Shown in pieces: positions 1 to 4,050 of a stretch of 5,287 bases of DNA. The notes beneath the pieces were generated by a model. That model did not search any database and was not told the DNA's origin. It saw only the letters and a list, made by a program, of their open reading frames with translations. Both the position numbers and the translations under genes were made by a program. The stretch is from Oscillospiraceae bacterium (GTDB lineage: Bacteria > Bacillota_A > Clostridia > Oscillospirales > Ruminococcaceae), in contig JAFPQL010000205.1 in the NCBI GenBank assembly GCA_017414145.1, forward strand, positions 1 through 5,287. The letters run 5' to 3'. Positions within the stretch are counted from its first letter, which is position 1. Each line of letters starts with the position of its first letter.

Positions 1-86
1 AAAGTACGGCGGTTTCCGGATTTACGGAAGCGGACTGCGCGGTTCTGACCGCGTGGCTTTCCGCTGAATTCCCCGTGATATTATGA
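1..86 (+). other. Possible 3' end of an unidentified upstream gene
   Basis: The 113 bases before dapA hold no complete gene. Two plus-strand frames are open from the window edge. One ends at a TGA at 65-67 and reads KYGGFRIYGSGLRGSDRVAFR before its stop, slightly over 20 residues only at the edge codon. The other ends at a TGA at 84-86 with a tail finishing LTAWLSAEFPVIL. The second has a more protein-like mix of acidic and hydrophobic residues, and it would leave a 27-nt gap to dapA, which fits an operon. The first has a slightly higher GC at third codon positions. I recognise neither; neither resembles the end of aspartate-semialdehyde dehydrogenase or aspartokinase, which often precede dapA. 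Bases 87-113 hold only the dapA ribosome binding site. Confidence 0.25.
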
Positions 87-113
87 ATGATGATACAGAA
101 AGGAAGATTCTGA

Positions 114-1001
114 ATGAAGCATACGATTTTCACCGGTGCGGCTGTCGCACTGGTCACACCGTTTTCCGCGGACGGCTCTGTCAACTATGACGAGCTGGCG
201 CGCCTGATTGATTTTCAGATCGAGAACGGCACGGATGCGCTCGTCATCGCCGGCACGACCGGTGAGAGCTCGACACTGAGCGAACAGGAGCACATTGATG
301 TCATCCGCTTCGCCGTGGAGCATACCGCACACCGCGTTCCGGTCATCGCCGGCACGGGCAGCAACGACACCTCGACGGCGGTCATGCTCTCAAAGGAGGC
401 GGAGGCCTGCGGCGCGGATGCCCTGCTGCTCGTCACGCCGTATTACAACAAGACCACGCAGAACGGTCTGTATCTCCACTACAAGACGATTGCGGAGGCA
501 GTGCATCTGCCGATTATTCTCTACAATGTTCCGTCCCGTACCGGCATGACGATTGAGGTTGCGACGGCTGCCCGTCTGGCGGAGATCGACAACATTGCCG
601 CAATGAAGGACGCGGTCGGCAATATCACCTACACCGCGAATCTGATCGAGGCCTGCGGCGACAAGCTCGATGTTTACAGCGGCAACGACGATCAGATCGT
701 CCCGATGATGTCGCTCGGCGCAAAGGGCGTCATCTCCGTGCTGTCGAATGTCATGCCGCGGGAGACGCACGATATGACCGCGGCGGCACTGGCAGGGGAC
801 TTCAGGACCGCTGCCGCCATGCAGCTCCGGTATCTGAAGCTGGTTCACGCGCTGTTCATCGAGACAAATCCGATTCCGGTCAAGGAAGCGGTCAACCGCA
901 TGGGCTTTGCGGCCGGCGCCTGCCGGATGCCGCTGTGCAATATGGCGGAGAACACGGCTGCCGTGCTGGAAGCCGAGATGAAGAAGCACGGTCTGATCTG
1001 A
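114..1001 (+). CDS. dapA: 4-hydroxy-tetrahydrodipicolinate synthase (DapA)
   Basis: DapA condenses pyruvate with aspartate-4-semialdehyde in the cytoplasm, the first committed step of diaminopimelate and lysine synthesis. The 295-residue product has the usual family length and is a single class I aldolase TIM barrel. Visible motifs are GTTGES at 47-52 (T48 matches E. coli T44), TPYYNK at 108-113 (Y111 matches Y107), YNVPSRTG at 137-144 (Y137 matches Y133, R142 matches R138), and the Schiff-base lysine K165 in AAMKDA. ETNPIPVK at 250-257 is also typical. The ATG is supported by the purine-rich AAAGGAAG at 99-106, with 9 nt between the AAGGA core and the start. No promoter is visible in the short upstream stretch, so transcription probably begins outside the window. 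dapB follows on the same strand. All catalytic residues are present, so a related N-acetylneuraminate lyase or KDG aldolase is unlikely, especially beside dapB. Confidence 0.97.
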   Translation: MKHTIFTGAAVALVTPFSADGSVNYDELARLIDFQIENGTDALVIAGTTGESSTLSEQEHIDVIRFAVEHTAHRVPVIAGTGSNDTSTAVMLSKEAEACGADALLLVTPYYNKTTQNGLYLHYKTIAEAVHLPIILYNVPSRTGMTIEVATAARLAEIDNIAAMKDAVGNITYTANLIEACGDKLDVYSGNDDQIVPMMSLGAKGVISVLSNVMPRETHDMTAAALAGDFRTAAAMQLRYLKLVHALFIETNPIPVKEAVNRMGFAAGACRMPLCNMAENTAAVLEAEMKKHGLI

Positions 1002-1048
1002 GAAAACGGCGTCTGCCTGCATGATCGGGCAGCGCTGCGGAAAATCTG

Positions 1049-1085
1049 CTGCGGCAGTACGGGTCTGACGGCTCTGCTGCCGCAG
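1049..1085 (+). other. Inverted repeat in the dapA-dapB gap
   Basis: CTGCGGCAG at 1049-1057 and CTGCCGCAG at 1077-1085 are perfect 9-bp inverted repeats around a 19-nt loop. The hairpin ends 28 nt before the dapB start and is followed by AATTTC rather than a T run, so it is not a clear intrinsic terminator. The same gap also contains the 10-bp palindrome GCAGCGCTGC (1029-1038) and a second GCTGCGG copy (1034-1040 and 1048-1054), which could give competing folds. A processing or mRNA-stability element, or a weak attenuator ahead of dapB, is possible; the role is inference. Confidence 0.5.
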
Positions 1086-1113
1086 AATTTCAAACAGAAA
1101 AGAGGTCAAAAAT

Positions 1114-1872
1114 ATGGTTCGTATTGCGATCAGCGGCATCTGCGGAAAAATGGGCAGAACGCTGCTTGCGTGCATTTCCGAGCGCACTGACTGCGAGGTC
1201 TGCTGCGGCATCGACATCGGAGAAGCGAAGGGCTGTCCGGTGCCGGTCTGCAAGACGCCCGCTGAGATGCAGGAAAAGCCCGATGTCATCATTGATTACA
1301 GCCATCCGAGCACCCTGCGCGGTCTGCTGGACTACGCACTGGCAACCGGTACGCCGGTTGTGCTGGCGACGACCGGCTATTCGGATGAGCAGCTTGCGGA
1401 AATCCGAAAAGCGTCGGAGCAGGCTGCGTTTTTCTCCTCGTTCAATATGTCGATCGGCATTCAGCTCCTGATTGCGCTCTCGAAGAAGGCCGCGGCAGTG
1501 CTGGGAAACCGGTTTGACATCGAGATCATCGAGAAGCATCACAATCAGAAGATTGATGCGCCGTCCGGCACGGCTCTGATGCTGGCAAATGCGCTCTGTG
1601 AGGTCTCTGAGCCGCAGAAGCATCCGGTCTATGACCGCCACAGTGTCCGGAAAAAGCGCGAGATCACCGAGATCGGAATACACTCTGTCCGCGGCGGCAC
1701 AATCGTCGGCGAGCATGAGGTGCTGTTTGCGGGTCCGGACGAGTGCATCTCGCTGAAGCATACCGCAAGCTCCAAGCGGGTGTTTGCCGAGGGCTCCGTC
1801 AATGCGGCGCTGTTCCTGGTCGGGCGCGCGCCGGGGCTCTATGACATGACGGATCTGCTGAACGAATCATAA
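1114..1872 (+). CDS. dapB: 4-hydroxy-tetrahydrodipicolinate reductase (DapB)
   Basis: DapB reduces the DapA product to tetrahydrodipicolinate with NAD(P)H, the second step of the DAP/lysine branch, in the cytoplasm. At 252 residues it is normal for Firmicutes and shorter than the 273 of E. coli. The N-terminal Rossmann domain shows GICGKMGR at 8-15, DYSHPST at 61-67 and ATTGYS at 85-90. The substrate domain carries the signature EKHHNQKIDAPSGTA at 140-154, including the histidine pair H142/H143, catalytic K146 and the SGT loop at 151-153. RGGTIVGEHEV at 193-203 and the C-terminal GLYDM at 241-245 are also typical. The ATG is preceded by GAGGT at 1102-1106 with a 7-nt spacer. It lies 112 nt after dapA, so the two are probably co-transcribed, with room for a leader-type element between them. 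Ambiguity is limited to NADH versus NADPH preference, which I cannot read here. Confidence 0.97.
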   Translation: MVRIAISGICGKMGRTLLACISERTDCEVCCGIDIGEAKGCPVPVCKTPAEMQEKPDVIIDYSHPSTLRGLLDYALATGTPVVLATTGYSDEQLAEIRKASEQAAFFSSFNMSIGIQLLIALSKKAAAVLGNRFDIEIIEKHHNQKIDAPSGTALMLANALCEVSEPQKHPVYDRHSVRKKREITEIGIHSVRGGTIVGEHEVLFAGPDECISLKHTASSKRVFAEGSVNAALFLVGRAPGLYDMTDLLNES

Positions 1873-1878
1873 AGGACA

Positions 1879-1914
1879 AAGCGGCTTTCCGGCAAAGAGA
1901 TGCCGTGCCGCCTT
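1879..1914 (+). other. Imperfect hairpin after dapB, overlapping the next -35 box
   Basis: AAGCGGC (1879-1885) can pair with GCCGCCTT (1907-1914) with one bulged base, and inside it CGGCA (1890-1894) pairs with TGCCG (1901-1905) around a 6-nt loop. This starts 6 nt after the dapB stop, where a terminator would be expected, but no T tract follows: the right arm runs straight into TTGACA. It may be a weak or Rho-assisted terminator or a transcript-end stabiliser; read-through into the tRNA unit seems likely. Confidence 0.35.
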
Positions 1915-1941
1915 GACAAATCGTACAGATCGTGATATAAT
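1913..1941 (+). promoter_or_regulatory. Consensus sigma-A promoter of the tRNA-Pro gene
   Basis: The -35 box TTGACA at 1913-1918 and the -10 box TATAAT at 1936-1941 both match consensus exactly and are separated by the ideal 17 nt. TG at 1933-1934 forms an extended -10 (TGA-TATAAT). Transcription should begin near 1947-1949, about 30 nt before the mature tRNA end at 1978. Such a strong promoter fits a stable RNA gene. No operator-like repeat overlaps the two boxes apart from the hairpin arm ending at 1914. Confidence 0.93.
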
Positions 1942-1946
1942 AACAG

Positions 1947-1972
1947 AGCGGCTTCGGAAATCCGGAGCCGCT
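1947..1972 (+). other. Hairpin forming almost the whole pre-tRNA leader
   Basis: AGCGGCTTCGG (1947-1957) pairs with CCGGAGCCGCT (1962-1972) over 11 bp, including one G-T pair, closed by the tetraloop AAAT. It begins at the predicted transcription start and ends 5 nt before the tRNA 5' end. GTCAT follows instead of a T run, so it should not terminate transcription. It may protect the 5' end or guide processing by RNase P or other nucleases; this role is inferred. Confidence 0.6.
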
Positions 1973-1977
1973 GTCAT

Positions 1978-2053
1978 CGGGGTGTAGCGCAGCTGGTAGC
2001 GCGCCTGCTTTGGGAGCAGGATGCCGCAGGTTCGAATCCTGTCACTCCGACCA
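1978..2053 (+). tRNA. tRNA-Pro (anticodon TGG), CCA encoded
   Basis: The 76-nt sequence folds into a full cloverleaf. The acceptor stem pairs CGGGGTG (1978-1984) with CACTCCG (2043-2049), with a single G-T pair at the fourth position. The D stem is GCGC (1987-1990)/GCGC (1999-2002), with loop AGCTGGTA. The anticodon stem is CCTGC (2004-2008)/GCAGG (2016-2020), with loop TTTGGGA, giving anticodon TGG at 2011-2013 followed by G37. The T stem GCAGG/CCTGT (2026-2030/2038-2042) encloses TTCGAAT. Discriminator A2050 and the CCA at 2051-2053 are genomically encoded. The anticodon reads CCN proline codons, mainly CCA and CCG. It has its own strong promoter and a following terminator, and could also be reached by read-through from dapB. 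Confidence 0.98.
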
Positions 2054-2057
2054 TATG

Positions 2058-2103
2058 AAAACCGCCGCATTTGCGTTGAGACTGACGCAGATGCGGCGGT
2101 TTT
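2058..2103 (+). terminator. Intrinsic terminator of tRNA-Pro, usable from both strands
   Basis: The arms at 2058-2076 and 2085-2103 form a 19-bp stem (one G-T pair) around an 8-nt loop, starting 4 nt after the tRNA CCA. On the plus strand the stem runs into six T residues (2100-2105). On the minus strand the left-hand AAAA (2058-2061) reads as TTTT, so the same hairpin can end the incoming dipeptidase transcript, whose stop codon lies 8 nt before it. The minus-strand T tract is shorter and should be weaker. Confidence 0.93.
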
Positions 2104-2111
2104 TTCTGATT

Positions 2112-2849
2112 TCAGCGGCGCGTGCCGGACGGTGCGGGCGCCAGACGCGAACGCACTTCTTCCTCTGTGAATACCGCAGTGTAACGGCAGGCGCAGCCCT
2201 GATACCAGCCCCAGAACCGGTCGCCGCAGTCAAAATGCCACCATTCCGACGGCAGATTGGTAAAGCCTGCCGCTGTCATGATGTGAAAGAGCAGCCGGCG
2301 GTTTGCAATGACCTCCGCATTCCCGCTGCCCTCAAACCACGCCGTATTGGCCGGCTCTGCAAAGCAGTCAAATTCCGTTCCCATGTCAAGCACGGTGCCG
2401 TCCGGGCGCTCGACCGTCAGATCGACGGCACCGCCCGAACAGTGTACGGGCGAAGTCTCGCGGACACGGTTCGGCTCGGACACAAACTGCCGGATGGCAA
2501 GGCGGAGCGCTTCACCGGTGATCTCCGGATGCTCTGCGGTAAATGCCGCGGCAAAACCGTCATACAGCGCTTGCTGTACGCAGAACGGACGCCACGCGTC
2601 AAAGATGCGCAGACGGTATCCCGCGGGGAGCATTTTCTGCGCGGATACGAGCTTTTCCGCGACGGATTCCCGGACATAGCACGCCGCTGCGGCACCGCGG
2701 ATGCCCTGTGCGGCATATCTGAGGTCGATGTGAAACCGGTCGGAATCCGTGAGCCGGACAAAGGCTTCCCCGCATTCGCAGACCTGCTCTGCGGGCAGCA
2801 ATCCGGGCGGACCGCACTGCGGAATCGGACGCAGTTCAGCGCTTTGCAC
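2112..2849 (-). CDS. VanX-family D-Ala-D-Ala dipeptidase (peptidase M15D)
   Basis: Enzymes of this zinc-dependent family hydrolyse free D-Ala-D-Ala in the cytoplasm. The chosen GTG start gives 245 residues. Visible motifs, in order, are FDAWRP at 83-88 (R87 likely matches the transition-state arginine R71 of VanX), S-x-H-x-x-G-x-A-x-D at 133-143 with zinc ligands H136 and D143, LDMGTEFD at 154-161, and EWWHF at 202-206 with catalytic E202 and zinc ligand H205. There is no signal peptide or membrane segment, consistent with a cytosolic enzyme. GTG was chosen because GGAG lies 6 nt before it; an in-frame TTG 24 nt further upstream (2873) has no such site. The start overlaps the end of ddl by 14 nt, indicating translational coupling. 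It has ten cysteines, one within the zinc motif (C137). Whether the substrate is D-Ala-D-Ala or another dipeptide cannot be read from sequence. No vanH, vanRS or D-Lac ligase is nearby, so I do not assign vanX. Confidence 0.9.
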   Translation of the reverse strand: MQSAELRPIPQCGPPGLLPAEQVCECGEAFVRLTDSDRFHIDLRYAAQGIRGAAAACYVRESVAEKLVSAQKMLPAGYRLRIFDAWRPFCVQQALYDGFAAAFTAEHPEITGEALRLAIRQFVSEPNRVRETSPVHCSGGAVDLTVERPDGTVLDMGTEFDCFAEPANTAWFEGSGNAEVIANRRLLFHIMTAAGFTNLPSEWWHFDCGDRFWGWYQGCACRYTAVFTEEEVRSRLAPAPSGTRR

Positions 2850-4032
2850 CCTTGGCTCCGTTCCCCTCGGCAAAGGTTGCCAGCAGATTGGTATCGAATG
2901 AGAAGACCGTTTCGTCGGTGCGGCGCTTTCTCTTGAGTGCGAGTGCGATCATTTTGTCCAGCAGCTCCGGATAATCCGTGCCGACCGGCTTCCAGAGGTA
3001 GAAGGAGAGCGAGCCGGGGATCGTGTTGACCTCGTTGAGCCAGAATTTGCCGGTCTCGGTGTCCGTCAGGTAGTCGATGCGCACCACGCCGCCGCAGCCG
3101 AGAACCTTGAACGCTCTGACCGAGGTTTCGCGGATGGCCGTGCGGAGCTCGTCAGAGATGCGGGCGGGGATTTCGCGCTGCAAATCCGCCATGCCCTTGC
3201 TGCCGCCGCCGGTTTTCGCGGACTTTCCGCCGCTCATATACTTATCCTCGTAGCTGAGGATTTTGTCGGAGTTGACCGGCGATTCGCATTCGGATGCTTC
3301 CGCCTCGTCGCGGTCGCCGAGCACGGAGCAGTTGATTTCCTTTAAGTGCTGCACGGCGGGCTCGATGATGAGCCGGTCGGCGTAGGTGAAGGCGGTGCGG
3401 ATTGCCTCCGCGAGCGCCTCGCGGTCATCCGCCTTGGTGATGCCGACGCTGGAGCCCAGATTGACCGGCTTGACAATGACCGGATAGGGGAAATGTGCCT
3501 CTGTCTCGTTCAGCAGGCGCTCGGTATCGAGCTGCTCCGCGGCGGTGAACTGCACGCAGTCCAGCACGGGAATGCCCGCCGACTTCAGAATCATCTTCGA
3601 GTAGTATTTATCCATGCAGAGCGCCGACGACATGATGTCGCAGCCGACATACGGCAGATGCAGCTGATTCAGAAATCCCGCGATTGTGCCGTCCTCGACA
3701 TTCGTGCCGTGGACAATCGGGAATGCGATGTCCACCGGGATTTCAGTGCGCTTTCCAAAGCGCTTTGTCTCGTCGTCAATGAGCAGTGTTCTGCCGCTGC
3801 GGTTCAGGAAGGTGACGCGGCGGCTTTCCTTCAGAAGCTGCGGAATGTTCGTGTACGCCTTGATATCGAGCAGCCGTTCGCCGGTGTAGAATTCGCTGCT
3901 CTTGGTGATATAGACCGGAATGATTTCGTACTTTTCGCGGTTGAGCGAACGGATCGCCTGCAGCGCGGAAATAATGGAGACCTCATGCTCGACGCTGTTT
4001 CCGCCGAACAGGACTGCGAGATTGATTTTCAT
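2836..4032 (-). CDS. ddl: D-alanine--D-alanine ligase (Ddl)
   Basis: Ddl joins two D-alanines using ATP, making the terminal dipeptide of the peptidoglycan stem peptide. The 398-residue ATP-grasp protein shows LFGGNSVEHEVS at 8-19 (E15 contacts the first D-Ala), HGTNVEDGTIAG at 108-119, VKPVNLGSSVG at 187-197 (phosphate/substrate-binding serines), RIDY at 318-321, and NEVNTIPGS at 333-341. Likely metal ligands are D320, E334 and N336. DKY at 263-265 matches the K215-Y216 pair of E. coli DdlB; this tyrosine goes with D-Ala-D-Ala rather than D-Ala-D-Lac synthesis. The protein is longer than E. coli DdlB (306), mainly through an acidic stretch near 240-258, a Gly/Lys-rich omega loop near 266-281 and a C-terminal tail, as in clostridial Ddl proteins I recall. 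ATG at 4032 has AAGGAG at 4044-4049, 11 nt upstream. It lies 18 nt after the MurF-like gene and overlaps the dipeptidase gene. Confidence 0.95.
   Translation of the reverse strand: MKINLAVLFGGNSVEHEVSIISALQAIRSLNREKYEIIPVYITKSSEFYTGERLLDIKAYTNIPQLLKESRRVTFLNRSGRTLLIDDETKRFGKRTEIPVDIAFPIVHGTNVEDGTIAGFLNQLHLPYVGCDIMSSALCMDKYYSKMILKSAGIPVLDCVQFTAAEQLDTERLLNETEAHFPYPVIVKPVNLGSSVGITKADDREALAEAIRTAFTYADRLIIEPAVQHLKEINCSVLGDRDEAEASECESPVNSDKILSYEDKYMSGGKSAKTGGGSKGMADLQREIPARISDELRTAIRETSVRAFKVLGCGGVVRIDYLTDTETGKFWLNEVNTIPGSLSFYLWKPVGTDYPELLDKMIALALKRKRRTDETVFSFDTNLLATFAEGNGAKGAKR
2856..2859 (-). promoter_or_regulatory. Ribosome binding site deciding the dipeptidase start
   Basis: On the minus strand GGAG lies inside the last codons of ddl, with a 6-nt spacer to the GTG whose first base is at 2849. 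No comparable site precedes the alternative TTG at 2873. Ribosomes finishing ddl at 2836 would sit on this signal, so coupled translation is likely. Confidence 0.6.
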
Positions 4033-4050
4033 GAGAATGACAGCTCCTTT

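Noticed and set aside
1002..1113. Lysine riboswitch ahead of dapB
   Set aside because: The gap is only 112 nt, shorter than the roughly 170-nt lysine aptamer, and I could not see its conserved five-helix core.
390..1292. Minus-strand open frame of 300 codons antisense to dapA and the start of dapB
   Set aside because: It is rich in Arg, His and Gln as expected for a shadow frame, has no family motif, and spans the gap between two confident genes.
1978..2053. tRNA gene as an integration site for a mobile element
   Set aside because: No integrase, no duplicated tRNA 3' end, and only housekeeping genes on both sides within the window.
2010..2936. Plus-strand open frame of 308 codons beginning inside tRNA-Pro
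   Set aside because: It runs through the tRNA and its terminator and lies antisense to a dipeptidase with an intact zinc site, so it is not a credible gene.
2112..4032. vanHAX-type glycopeptide resistance cluster
   Set aside because: Only the dipeptidase resembles Van proteins. The ligase carries the Lys-Tyr pair typical of D-Ala-D-Ala enzymes, and no VanH dehydrogenase or VanRS two-component genes are visible.
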